A stretch of DNA of 64,000 nt. It comes from Gp6-AA40 sp963741135 (lineage in GTDB: Bacteria > Acidobacteriota > Vicinamibacteria > Vicinamibacterales > UBA2999). The notes under the pieces were generated by a model, which ran no database searches, was not told the origin of the DNA, and saw only the letters and a program-made list of their open reading frames with translations. The DNA lies in assembly GCA_963741135.1 (NCBI GenBank), contig CAVUHC010000008.1:62001-126000 (forward strand), in the 5' to 3' direction. Below, in pieces: positions 8,406 to 17,217 of this stretch (positions within the stretch are counted from its first letter, which is position 1; each line of letters opens with the position of its first letter). The position numbers and the translations under genes are program-made.

Positions 8406-9400
8406 CGATCTGTCCCGACCAGTGCTCGAGGCGAATAGATCGCATCGGGCACCTGCCACGTGTCGTCAAGGCCACCGCGCCCCAGAACGAGCAGTTCGGC
8501 CATCGCGGCGGTGAGAGGCAGGCCCGCGAGAATCTCGATGTAGAGGTATTGCCCCATCGGGTTCAATTCGAGAAAGACGTATTCACCTTCATCCGTCAGC
8601 TTCATGTCGATCGTGCTGAAGACCAGCCCCAGCTGTCGCACCAGCGCGAGCAGACGGCGCGAGAGGTCGTGTGGGAGCGTGTGCGGGCGATATGGCGTTT
8701 GAAGATCGAGCCGTCCGTCGATGAGGCCAACCGCGGGATGGAACTCGGCAGCGAAGACTTGATCGCCGATGACGGTGATTCGCAGTTCGCGGCAGTCGGT
8801 CACAGTCTCCTGAAAGATCGTCGGCGCGAGCACGAGGTTGTCCAGCACGTCGCGATCAGACTCCGACCATGCCTTCGTGGGTAGGAAGCGATGTCTTGGC
8901 GGCGCAAGCGTCTTGTGCACCACTCGCTGCCGGTGTCGCTCGATGAACGCCACGGCCGCACTGGGGTCGTTCGTAATCAGCGTATCGGGGATCCGGAGGT
9001 GGAGCTTTTCGGCGAGACGCAGCTGCAGCGGCTTTACCGCGGCATTCTGCCGATCCGGATCGTTGACGAACCACGCACAGTCGAGTGACGCGAACACGCC
9101 GGAGATCATCTCCGTCCATTCACGTTGGAAATACTGTTGATCGCTGATGGGGAGTCCAGCCGCAACCGGAGGCAGAAAGCGCCGGCGGTGCCAGACCGTA
9201 TCCACGGTGTCCAACGCAATCGGCTGCCCGTCCACGCACGTCCATGTGCTGCCACTGTGCTGGCCGGCGCGGAACTCGAGGCGCCCGTCCCTGGCCAGTC
9301 GCGACGAGTCGACGAACCGAAACGCCTTTCCCCTCTTCTCGAGGTCCTGCGCCACGCACCGGGCGTGCGCATCGTCTCGAGGTGCGACGATGAGGATCAT
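8402..9400 (-). CDS. MvdD-type ATP-grasp peptide ligase (graspetide macrocyclase)
   Basis: A 332-aa ATP-grasp enzyme of the microviridin-ligase (MvdC/MvdD) type. These use ATP to form omega-ester or omega-amide bonds between side chains of a precursor peptide. Diagnostic stretches are the N-terminal Rossmann-like start MILIVAPRDDAHARCVAQDL, the VWHRRRFLPP segment, the nucleotide-binding VHKTLAPP, FQETVTDCRELRITVIGDQ, and the metal-binding end FSTIDMKLTD then FLELNPMGQYLYIE (acidic and Asn ligands D, E, N present). I use the internal ATG at 9400 because it overlaps the upstream stop by 4 bp (ATGA) and begins at the family's usual N-terminus. It sits between an unknown gene and two adaptor genes. 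Confidence in the family is high; the exact bond type is inferred. Confidence 0.88.
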   Translation of the reverse strand: MILIVAPRDDAHARCVAQDLEKRGKAFRFVDSSRLARDGRLEFRAGQHSGSTWTCVDGQPIALDTVDTVWHRRRFLPPVAAGLPISDQQYFQREWTEMISGVFASLDCAWFVNDPDRQNAAVKPLQLRLAEKLHLRIPDTLITNDPSAAVAFIERHRQRVVHKTLAPPRHRFLPTKAWSESDRDVLDNLVLAPTIFQETVTDCRELRITVIGDQVFAAEFHPAVGLIDGRLDLQTPYRPHTLPHDLSRRLLALVRQLGLVFSTIDMKLTDEGEYVFLELNPMGQYLYIEILAGLPLTAAMAELLVLGRGGLDDTWQVPDAIYSPRALVGTDR

Positions 9401-9753
9401 GAGATTGGCTCCGTCAAGCCCCGCGCAGCGAAGAAGGCCTCCTCGCGCTCTTTCAAAGTGCGGTCCACTTCGAAGATTGCGGTGGGGCGAGTGGCCAGCG
9501 CGAAGGGGACGGCGCGGCTCCACAACACCTCCCGATAGGGGTTCGCGGAACTCAGACCGAGCAGGCGCGCGCCTGGCTTGAGCGTCACTCGGCCGGCTAT
9601 CGCGCTTCCTTCAGTGACGCCATACGGCAACGGTATTTCTTCGAGGTTGAGCACGTCATCGGCCTCGAAGTCCAGGCAGTACGGCCCCAGGATCACGCGC
9701 ACGCACTCTCCCTCACCGATGACGAGCAGTGTTTCGATGACGATCGGATCCAC
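9397..9753 (-). CDS. Conserved-context hypothetical protein in RiPP cluster
   Basis: A 118-aa acidic protein that I do not recognise. It starts MDPIVIETLLVIGEGECVRV, contains LGPYCLDFEADDVLNLEEIP and GSAIAGRVTLKPGARLLGLS, and ends in a helical tail (VDRTLKEREEAFFAARG). There is no signal peptide, membrane span or metal-binding cluster; the predicted core is beta-rich. It lies between the precursor gene and the ATP-grasp ligase gene, overlapping the latter by 4 bp, so it is very probably part of the peptide pathway. Possible roles are leader recognition, immunity or a second tailoring step, but the sequence does not decide among them. Confidence 0.75.
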   Translation of the reverse strand: MDPIVIETLLVIGEGECVRVILGPYCLDFEADDVLNLEEIPLPYGVTEGSAIAGRVTLKPGARLLGLSSANPYREVLWSRAVPFALATRPTAIFEVDRTLKEREEAFFAARGLTEPIS

Positions 9754-9784
9754 GCATGTCCTCCCGATTTCCCGAAGCGAAAGC

Positions 9785-9819
9785 CCCCCGTTCAGCCATG
9801 TGAGCTGACCGAACGGGGG
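9785..9819 (-). terminator. Attenuator-like hairpin between precursor and biosynthetic genes
   Basis: CCCCCGTTC at 9785-9793 pairs perfectly with GAACGGGGG at 9811-9819, and an inner AGC/GCT pair extends the stem with a small bulge. It lies 33 bases after the precursor stop codon and 32 bases before the start of the 118-aa gene. On the minus strand the stem is followed only by GCTTTCGCTTCGGG, a weak U-tract, so partial read-through is likely. Such a hairpin after a RiPP precursor gene would keep the precursor mRNA more abundant than the enzyme mRNA. Confidence 0.6.
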
Positions 9820-9852
9820 TTCGGATCAGTTCCGGAACGACGCCGCGAGGTG

Positions 9853-10026
9853 TCAGTCCACGCAGTCGTCGTAGATGCCGCCGGAAATCGAGTCCGAGGT
9901 CGTCCCTTGACGTCTTTGACCACCGACCACCGAGTTGAGCTCCGCGTCATCGAGGGTGCGCACGACCCCTCCCGCGAGCTTCACTGACTTGGTCTTGCGC
10001 AGCTTCGCCAATAGCTCTTTGTTCAT
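9853..10026 (-). CDS. Candidate graspetide precursor peptide with double-glycine leader
   Basis: A 57-aa peptide beginning MNKELLAKLRKTKSVKLAGG. The leader carries TLDDAELNSVVGG (residues 24-36), a classical double-glycine processing site (E-L-x-x-V-x-G-G) for a C39 protease. Cleavage after Gly36 leaves a 21-residue core that starts QRRQG and ends TTSDSISGGIYDDCVD, rich in Thr/Ser (five) and Asp (four), with one Cys. That composition suits omega-ester crosslinking by the ATP-grasp enzyme encoded two genes downstream, and a C39 exporter is in the same operon. I use the ATG at 10026, preceded by AGGAGAAGG at good spacing; the longer frame upstream to 10167 has no such signal. It lacks the PFFARFL leader motif of microviridins, so it would belong to another graspetide class. 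Confidence 0.8.
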   Translation of the reverse strand: MNKELLAKLRKTKSVKLAGGVVRTLDDAELNSVVGGQRRQGTTSDSISGGIYDDCVD

Positions 10027-10210
10027 GGCCTTCTCCTGAATTGCGCGACGCTGGATTGCGCCACGTGTGCTCTTCGCAACGGCCAGCTCGGATTGAAGAA
10101 CGGCCGCTGCCTGCTTATTGCCTATAACGACAGCCACACCAAAAGCGGACAGTTCCAAGCCGCCCAATTGGTCTCATGAAGTGCTGCCGCAATGTGCCCC
10201 CGTTCGGCGT

Positions 10211-10216
10211 TACAAT
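10211..10216 (+). promoter_or_regulatory. -10-like element of a possible leaderless transcript
   Basis: TACAAT lies 7 bases before a GTG that opens the MBL-fold reading frame (10224), with no ribosome binding site between. This spacing would place the transcription start at or next to the start codon. No clear -35 box is seen. The region between this and the divergent precursor gene (10027-10210) must hold promoters for both directions, but I cannot identify the minus-strand one. Confidence 0.3.
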
Positions 10217-10223
10217 CTGCGCC

Positions 10224-11240
10224 GTGGCGAAAGTGAACGTGTTCTCGTCAAAGCCGAGGTTCGTGAGCATCGCGGCGGCCCTTCTGTTCATTGGAGTCGT
10301 AGGCTCGACGCCAGCTCGTCTATCCGCAGGAAGCTCCAAATCGCAGCAGTCGGAACGAGCTCGAGCTTGTGCCCGTGCAAGGCAACATCAGCATGCTGGC
10401 AGGAGCGGGCGGCAACATTACGGTGCAGGTCGGCAAGGACGGCGTCCTTCTCGTCGACACCGGGCGTGGCGGCGATGAGCGACAAGGTCCTGGAGGCCAT
10501 CCGGACCTTATCGAAACGTCAGATCACCTACATCGTCAATACCAACGACAGAAGCGATCATGTCGGCGGCAACGAGACACTTCGCACAGATCGGCCGGCC
10601 GCTGGCCATCAACCGGGCCGCGCAGGCGAGCGTGTTCATCATTGCCTTCAGCACGATTCTGGACAGGATGAGCGATCGCAACGCCAAACCTGCCATACCG
10701 GAAAAAGCCTGGCCGAACGACACGTATTCGGTGCCCCAGAAGAACCTGTATTTCAACGGTGAAGCGATCCAGATCTTTCATCAACCGGCGACCACGGACG
10801 GCAACAGCATCGTGTTGTTCCGGCGCTCCGACGTCATCAGCACGGGCGATATTTTCGATCCCACGCAATACCCGATCATCGACGTGAAGAACGGAGGAAG
10901 TCTTCAGGGAGTGCTCGAGGGACTGAACCGCCTGAGGCAGATGGCGATTCCGGCCGACCACGTGGAAGGGGGCACGATGATCGTCCCCGGCCATGGAAGG
11001 CTGTGTGACGTGGCGGATCTGGATATCTATCAGCAGATGGTCACCATCGTCCGAGACCGCCTGCAGGACATGATCAAGCGCGGCATGACGCTCGAGCAGG
11101 TGAAGGCGGCCAGGCCAACGCGAGACTACGATCCGATCTATGGCAGCAATACGGGCACGTGGACGACGGATATGTTTATCGAGGCCGCCTACAAGAGTCT
11201 CAGCAAACCCGCTAGTCATGGCCAGGAGCACGGTGTATGA
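10224..11240 (+). pseudogene. MBL-fold metallo-hydrolase, frameshifted several times
   Basis: Pieces of one secreted MBL-fold protein appear in different frames. They are a signal-anchor segment (PRFVSIAAALLFIGVVGSTP), then VPVQGNISMLAGAGGNITV and VGKDGVLLVDTG, then VLEAIRTLSKRQITYIVNTN with DRSDHVGGNETL, and from about 10575 to the stop at 11240 a continuous C-terminal half. That half holds NGEAIQIFHQPATTDGNSIV, STGDIFDP and GTMIVPGHGRLCD, the last with the late His motif. At least three frame changes are needed (near 10360, 10480 and 10575). The usual H-x-H-x-D-H metal motif reads N-D-R-S-D-H, so the first two histidines are missing even if the frame is repaired. The stop overlaps the next ATG by 4 bp (ATGA), as in an intact operon. 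Confidence 0.7.
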
Positions 11241-11647
11241 AACAGAGATTGCTCGGTCCTGGTCTCATCGAGCGCGCTGATCCTTCTGACATTGGGCGGT
11301 GGTCTGACCTTCGCGCATCATTCGGTGTCGGCCACGTACATCCACGGCAAGTCCGTCAGGATCGAAGGGACGTTGAAGGAGTTCATCTGGCGCAACCCGC
11401 ACTCCTTCATGAAGGTGGAGGCTCCCGACGAAAAAGGGGAGATGCAGATCTGGGTTATCGAAGGCGCTGCCCCGCAGCAACTCGACCGAACAAGGCCTGA
11501 CGACAAACACCCTCCGGCCCGGGGATCAGCGTCATCGTGACGGGACAGCCCGGGCGCATTGCGGAGGACCATAGACTGCTGCTGCACACCGTCGAGCGGC
11601 CGTCGGACGGTTTCAAATGGCAGGGCCCCAACGCCCGCAATGACTGA
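11237..11647 (+). pseudogene. DUF6152-family protein, frameshifted
   Basis: A small secreted protein related to the intact DUF6152 gene at 26915-27292. The readable core has the family's features: FAHHSVSATY after the signal, then VRIEGTLKEFIWRNPHSFMK and GEMQIWVIEGAAPQQLDR. The signal peptide region (from ATG 11237) is in a different frame from the core, and the C-terminal part (VIVTGQPGR, HTVERPSDGFKWQGPNARND) is in a third, so at least two frame changes lie near 11280 and 11495. Function is unknown. It overlaps the MBL gene upstream (ATGA) and the next gene downstream by 8 bp. Confidence 0.65.
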
Positions 11648-12515
11648 CGCCGATGACGAACACGAACCACGTCGAGTATTCCTGCTCGCCGCAGCGTTGT
11701 CGCTGCTGCTGTCGGCTCATCTCGCTGCGCAACGGCCCGGTGATGCCCAGGGTGGAGCGTCCACGGACGGCGCGCGCGGCTGCGCCGGACGACCTCACCG
11801 GATACTGGGTATCGGTCGTCACCGAAAAGTGGCGTTACCGGATGCTCGTGCCGGACAAGGGCGATTACGTGAAGGTTCCGCTCAACCCCGAAGGCCGTAA
11901 GGTCGCAGACGCCTGGGATCCGGCCAAAGATCAGAGCGAGCGGTAACGAATGCAAGTCGTACGGCGCTGCCGCCCTCCTGCAGGTCCCGGGGCGGCTGCA
12001 CATCTACTGGCAGGACGACAACACGCTGCGTATGGATACGGATTCCGGGACACAGACTCGCCTGTTCCATTTCGGCGGGTCACCGCGCGCCGAATGAAGC
12101 GCCGTCGTGGCAAGGATACTCGGTCGCCGCTGTGGGGCGGAGACGAACCCAGGGACCGGCGTGACGGCCAGGGCGGGCCTGTCCAGGATTCGACGGGCAG
12201 GCTGGTCGTCGCAAAGGAACAGCGGAAGGAAGCCGATTATCTCAAGGTGGTGACCACCCGCATGCGTCCGGGATATCTGCAGAAGAACGGTGTGCCGTAC
12301 AGCGGCAACGCGCTCCTGGAAGAATACTTCGATACGCTTTTCGGATCCCGTACACGCACAACACCTGGCTCGCGGTGACGACGGTGGTCACCGATCCGCA
12401 ATACCTCATCGAACCGCTGATCATGCACGCGCATTTCAAGAAGACTTCCGGACGCTTCCGGGTGGGATCCCACGCCATGTCGCGCCGACGAACCACGCTG
12501 AGGATGACCAGATGA
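11640..12515 (+). pseudogene. Secreted hypothetical protein, frameshifted many times
   Basis: It begins with ATG at 11640 and a signal peptide (RRVFLLAAALSLLLSAHLAAQ). Family-like sequence then appears piecewise in changing frames: DDLTGYWVSVVTEKWRYRML and KVPLNPEGRKVADAWDPAKD; CKSYGAAALLQVPGRLHIYW and QDDNTLRMDTDSG; VTTRMRPGYLQKNGVPYSGN and ALLEEYFDTLF; TWLAVTTVVTDPQYLIEPL. At least four frame changes are needed between 11745 and 12350. The following gene shares the D-L-T-G-x-W start of the mature protein, so the two look like related secreted proteins of one operon. Function unknown. The end coordinate is approximate because the last frame is uncertain. Confidence 0.55.
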
Positions 12516-13376
12516 GATTCACGATTCTGCTGCTTCTGGTGTTCGTGCTCCCGAGCCGGCCGGCGAGCGCCCAGGTCGATCTCACCGGGGAGTGGTCGCC
12601 GAGGGTTTACAACGACGCACATGGATATCGGCGACTACACGGGCATCCCGCTCAATGAAGCGGGGCGCCTGAGAGCCGAGAGCTGGCATCCGGATCAACT
12701 CGATCTTCCGGAGAATCTGTGCCGGCCGCACCCCATCGACATCGGGTTGCGTGTCTCCGTGTCGCAGCTGCGCATCACCACCGAGTTGGACAACGAAACA
12801 CGGCGGCCCGTCGGCTTACGCCTGCACGTGGCCTGGCAGGAGCCTGAACAGGTGATTTACATGGATGGCCGGCCGCACCCGTCGGCGAACGCGCCTCACA
12901 AATGGTCGGGATTTTCGACCGGGCGCTGGGAACGCAACACGTTGGTCTACACGACCGACCATCTCAAGGAAGCGTATCTCACCCGCACCGGCGTTCCCAA
13001 GAGCGCCAAGGCCACGGTGACGACGCGCGTCCATCGGTACGGCAATCTGCTGACGATCATCTTCATCATCAACGATCCGGCGTATCTGACCGCACCGTAC
13101 ATTCGCGAATCCAGCTGGATCGCCGATCCCAACCAGGTCATCCCTCCGTTCCCGTGTGAAATCACTCCGGACGGCACGATCGTTCCGGCAGGCAAGGTGC
13201 CAAGTTTTCTGCCCGGCAAGAATGACGTGCTCAGCGAGTTCGCGACCGAATACGGGATACCGCTCGAGTCCGCGCTGGGCGGCGCGGAAACCCTGTATCC
13301 CGAGTACATCAAGAAGATGAAAACGATGAAGGTCGCGCCTCGCACCACGACGGAGCACTTTCGGCGCGCGCAGTGA
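12512..13376 (+). pseudogene. Secreted hypothetical protein with one frame change
   Basis: The ATG at 12512 opens a clear signal peptide (MRFTILLLLVFVLPSRPASA) followed by QVDLTGEWSPRVYNDA. The frame then shifts by one base near 12617, and the remainder (DYTGIPLNEAGRLRAESWHP to the stop at 13376) is continuous for about 250 residues. Readable parts include TTELDNETRRPVGLRLHVAW, PHKWSGFSTGRWERNTLVY and VTTRVHRYGNLLTIIFIIND. It resembles a group of secreted acidobacterial proteins of unknown function that occur beside DUF6152 genes (from memory). It is last in the operon that starts with the MBL-fold gene. Confidence 0.65.
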
Positions 13377-13442
13377 CAGCGGAGTCGAACTTGATGGCGT
13401 TTCGAAAACAGGGCGATTTCTTGAAACGCACTCACTCCCAAA

Positions 13443-13489
13443 TCGACAGAATCCCTCAAAATCCCTGTTCGACCCCCAAATCACCGCCA
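13443..13489 (+). repeat. 47-bp dispersed repeat, copy A
   Basis: A 47-base stretch beginning TCGACAGAATCCCTC and continuing AAATCCCTGTTCGACCCCCA recurs at 27566-27612 in the same orientation with three mismatches. Weak similarity extends outward on both sides (ATTTCTTGA upstream and CGCG[GA]TCGA downstream). It lies in the otherwise gene-free stretch 13377-13682. The nature of the repeat is unknown. Confidence 0.7.
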
Positions 13490-13682
13490 ACATAACCTCG
13501 CGGTCGAACGACGTCGTGGATCGCGAGGAACCGATGCGGCCTGCGCCACCGATTTGCAAGCTCGCATCTGTCGCTCGCACTAACGGGTCTGCTGGCGTGA
13601 GACTTCGGTCAGGTTGTTTGCGTACAGGGTGGTGTCGTGTTGACAATGTCCAAGTGCCTCACGTAATAGCCAAGGCCAGAAT

Positions 13683-14252
13683 ATGAAGCTGCGAGGGAAA
13701 AAGATAGGCATCTTGATCGAAAACGGCTTCGAGGAACCCGAAATCTGGTACTACAAGTTTCGTTTTCCCGAAGAAGGAGCAGAGGTCCTCTTTCTGTCTC
13801 GCCTATGGGGACAGCCCGCGTTGGAGTTCAAGGGACTGCAATTTCAAGCCCCCTTCCGCTGTAACAAGAGCTTTGAAGGCATGGATGAAGATACCCTCCG
13901 TAGCTATGCGGCCATCATCGTGCCCGGGGGGATGGTTTCAGACCGGCTACGGTATGCCGAAGATGTCAACGAACTGGCGCCCGCCTGTGAGTTCCTCAAG
14001 CGAGCGTTTTCCGAAGAGCGCGTCCTCAAAGGCATCATTTGCCACGGTATGTGGCTGGCAGCTCCCGTGCCGGATCTCGTACGCGGTCGACGGGTGGTTG
14101 TCAGCAACAACTTGATTGGTGATGTCAGAAATATGGGGGCGATATATGTCAACGAAGACGTCGTCGTGGATGGCGACCTGGTGACTGCGCGTACCAGTGC
14201 CCACTGCAATGCCTTTGCCCGACAGATTATCGAGCTGCTCGAGCGGCGCTGA
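13683..14252 (+). CDS. DJ-1/PfpI-family protein
   Basis: A 189-aa single-domain protein of the DJ-1/PfpI superfamily (class-I glutamine-amidotransferase-like fold). The nucleophile elbow IICHGMW places the conserved Cys at 120 with His121, and the N-terminal ILIENGFEEPE supplies the conserved acidic residue near 17-18. VPGGMVSDRLR and SNNLIGDVRNMGAIYVNEDV fit the family too. Members act as proteases, deglycases, chaperones or hydratases, and the sequence alone does not say which. Cytoplasmic. The upstream neighbour is an intergenic repeat and the downstream gene (55 bp away, same strand) encodes a two-TM protein. Confidence 0.88.
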   Translation: MKLRGKKIGILIENGFEEPEIWYYKFRFPEEGAEVLFLSRLWGQPALEFKGLQFQAPFRCNKSFEGMDEDTLRSYAAIIVPGGMVSDRLRYAEDVNELAPACEFLKRAFSEERVLKGIICHGMWLAAPVPDLVRGRRVVVSNNLIGDVRNMGAIYVNEDVVVDGDLVTARTSAHCNAFARQIIELLERR

Positions 14253-14306
14253 CAAAGACCTTGCGTTGCCGCCTCTAGACTTGGTTGATGAGAGCTGATT
14301 TGTACT

Positions 14307-14810
14307 ATGGACCCTCATCCTGAAGACTTTGAACATCTGTTATCTCAATACACAAAGATAAAGAAGCGATACGTCGACAGACGGCTCAAGTTCTACCAAG
14401 ACCGGGTAAATGGAAAACGCCGTGCTGCACAAGGTGCCAGCATCGCGATTTTGTTTCTGAGCTTGGCTATTCCTATCGTCGCAAACAGTGACTTCATGGC
14501 CGTCCCGATCGCAGTGTCGGCCATGTCTCTTGCGATCGCATTCATTAGTGGGGTCAGTGAGCTGCGGAGGTGGCAACATACCTGGAAGGAATATAGTCAA
14601 GGGATTGTCCAGATAGAGACGCTGATCGGCTCGTGGGAGATCAAAGTAGCCGAGGCCAGACAGCTCTCTCGGCCCGAAGAGATCTCGGCAGCGCTCGGGA
14701 CAGCAACTGAGGAGCTGCTTAGGTTAGTGACGCAGGCCGTCTCCGCAGAGATGGAGGATTTTTTTCGGCCGGCCCCGAAAGCCCCACCGACGCAACCCGG
14801 GGAAAAGTGA
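14307..14810 (+). CDS. Two-TM DUF4231/SLATT-like membrane protein
   Basis: A 167-aa protein with two adjacent membrane spans (about residues 43-59 and 64-84). They are preceded by a charged helix with YVDRRLKFYQDRVNGKRRAA and followed by RRWQHTWKEYSQGIVQIETL and a helical tail. This layout (R-x-x-F/W-Y-x-x-x before two TMs, then W-x-x-Y/R-x-x-x-x-x-x-L after) is what I know for DUF4231 and the SLATT superfamily. SLATT proteins are predicted pore-forming effectors in nucleotide-signalling defence systems. No cyclase, SLOG or other partner is adjacent, so here it may be an orphan. No ribosome binding site is visible before the ATG. Confidence 0.6.
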   Translation: MDPHPEDFEHLLSQYTKIKKRYVDRRLKFYQDRVNGKRRAAQGASIAILFLSLAIPIVANSDFMAVPIAVSAMSLAIAFISGVSELRRWQHTWKEYSQGIVQIETLIGSWEIKVAEARQLSRPEEISAALGTATEELLRLVTQAVSAEMEDFFRPAPKAPPTQPGEK

Positions 14811-14878
14811 ATCCCAACCCCGCCCATCGTTCGTGGGAGCACGACAGGTCATTCAGAGGTCTGCCTGACTGAACGTCG

Positions 14879-17171
14879 CTAAAATCGGAACGTGTGTCCG
14901 AGACGGATGGTGGCCTGCGTCACCTGCCCGATGAAGCCGCGGTTGGAGATCAGCGCGGTCTGTCCCACTCCGACGAACAGTTCGTTGCCGGGGTGGTATT
15001 CCCAGCGATAGCGCGCCGAGAAGCCGAAGTTTTCGCTGATATTGTCGTACTGGGCCTGAAGCGCGATCTGCATGTCCGGCGTGAAATTGACCGCCGCATC
15101 CGCGGTGGCGAGATGGATATCGACCTTGCCCGTCGGCAGATCGATCGAGTTCGTCCCATGGCTCGCGGTGATCTCGAAATAGGTGCTGGGCCGGACGATC
15201 AGCGCCACGCGCGTGACCAGCGCGTTGCCGTCATAGAAGCTGCAGCACGTCACGTCGGCTTGCAGTGTGAGCAGCCGCCCATTGAATGTGCGGACCCCCA
15301 CGTTGACATTGGTCCATTCATATTTCTCCGCCAGCACCGGCACGGTCCTCGGCAGGAAGAACAGCATCGGCACGTTCTCGAACGAATTGATCAGTCGCAC
15401 CGCGACCTGATCGCCGGTCCTGGACCTCGCGCGTCACAAGCGACGTCGTTGGCGCGCGATTCCAGCACGGCGTTCAGATCGGTGACGAATTCGAAATTGG
15501 TGCCGAATTCGAGCGTGTTGAGATAGGTGTTCCGGTAGCGGGTCAAGTGCGCGACCGTCCCCACGTATTGCCGGATCGCGGTGCGATTGACGAAGCCAAG
15601 CGCAGGCGTGAAATTCGCGCCGATCTGCTTGAACAGAAAATCGCCGGACCAGGGCTCATTGGGGAAGTTGAGCGAAACCGCCGTCGATTCATCGTCACCG
15701 GCGGTGCTCGAGAAGCTCCTCAGATACAACGTGTCCGCCTGCAGGACCTTGTCGCCGAAGACCTTCGAGTTGCGGTACTGGAAGTCCGCGCCCGCCACCG
15801 TATTGTCGGTCAGCCCAGTCGGGTCGCCGTTCGTGACGATGAAACCGAATTTCGACTCGGCGAGGATCGGATGCGTCGCGCGCGCCACCGACAGGATCTG
15901 GCCGTGCTCACCCGCCGGCGTCTTGTCGGTCAGGACGCTGAACGCGCCGATGTCGAAGCCGGCGAACTGTCCAGACAATTTGTCGCCGACGGTCAGGTCC
16001 ACCGGCCGTCCTTGCACGAGGCCGATGTTGCGCGAGAAGAACGGCCTCCCGTTGTTCGAGACCCTGTCCTGCGAATTGCGGCCGAAGCTGCGCCCACCGA
16101 ATTCGAACGCCGCAACGTCCTGCAGAGAAGAAATCGCGGGTTTCCGGCGTGAACAGCGAGAACCGCGTCGTGTTGACCTGGCGGATGTCCAACGGCGCAT
16201 CGGAAAAATCAGGATTGACGGTAAGAGTGTTGGTCAGCGCGGGCGTGACCTTGTAGAAGGCATTACCGCCTGCGGTAAAGTTCAATCCGGCGTCGTTGCC
16301 TTCGAGCTGCCAATCATGCCTCACGCGCGGCGCGCCATAGACCTGGACGTCCAGCCCGATGCCCTGACTGAGGTTCTCGATCCCGACCAGATCGCCGGAC
16401 TGGCTGACGTCGGTGAAGTCGAGCGCCGGATTGAATCCCGACCAATGGACGCGCTCGTTCTTGTGGTAGATGCGGCGCGCGACGTCGAAGCCCCAGGTGG
16501 TCTGCGTCGCCTCATAGGAGAGGCTCTTGAACGGAATCGGCGAACTCCGCCACCCAGCCGTCTTCCACGATTCGCGCGCGGGCCTCGAAGATCGTGTCCC
16601 ACTCCGTCAGTTCCTCGGTGTTGTTGAGCTCCAGCTGGTCCGTGCGCCCTCCTGACGCGCCGATTTCGAAGTTGTAGGCGTTTCGGCGGGTCTGGCCGGG
16701 ATCGAGATAGATCATCACCGAGTCGGATGTGAAGACCTGCCCGTCGCGCTGCATGTTGCGGACGACGATTTGGTCGGGTGCGCTGTCGTAGTTGTAGAAC
16801 GAGAAATAGAGGTTGTTCTCGTCATAGAGAATGCGCACCACCGTGCGTTCGGTCGCGGGTTCGTAGGGATTGGGCGACCGCTGCGTGAAGTCGTCGATGA
16901 CAGCGGCTTTCGCCCACGCGGAATCCGAAAGATCGGCGTCGATCACCGGCGCTTCGGCGGTGGCGATACGGACCGCGCGTATGCTTCTCCGTATGAAGGG
17001 CGGTGGCGAGAAGGGATCGCCGGCTTGCTTCGGCGCCGGCGCAGCTGCCGCGGCGGCTACCAACATCAGCCTGCCCCGCGGGGACGGTGTTGGTTCCGCG
17101 AACGCGATCCCGCCGGTGCACGCGAGCACAAACGCGACCAACGCGAACGTCCGGTACCGGGAAATCGACAC
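14879..17171 (-). pseudogene. DUF5916 outer-membrane-type protein with CBM9-like N-domain, frameshifted
   Basis: One gene in four frame segments. Segment 1 (17171 to about 16535, GTG start) has a signal peptide (RTFALVAFVLACTGGIAFA) and the CBM9-like domain (APVIDADLSDSAWAKAAVID, VVRILYDENNLYFSFYNYDS, DSVMIYLDPGQTRRNAYNFE). Segment 2 (to about 16130) carries WGFDVARRIYHKNERVHWSG and RVRHDWQLEGNDAGLNFTAG up to LFTPETRDFFSAG. Segment 3 (to about 15405) has FSRNIGLVQGRPVDL. Segment 4 ends in a beta-barrel with terminal phenylalanine (ATIRLGHTFRF). Three single-base frame changes near 16535, 16130 and 15405 break it. Apart from these the sequence is continuous and full length for a DUF5916 protein. 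These are thought to be outer-membrane beta-barrels. Confidence 0.75.
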
Positions 17172-17217
17172 GTCGCTCAGGCGCCGCCGCCGATGATGAC
17201 CTCCCAAAAAGCCGGTC

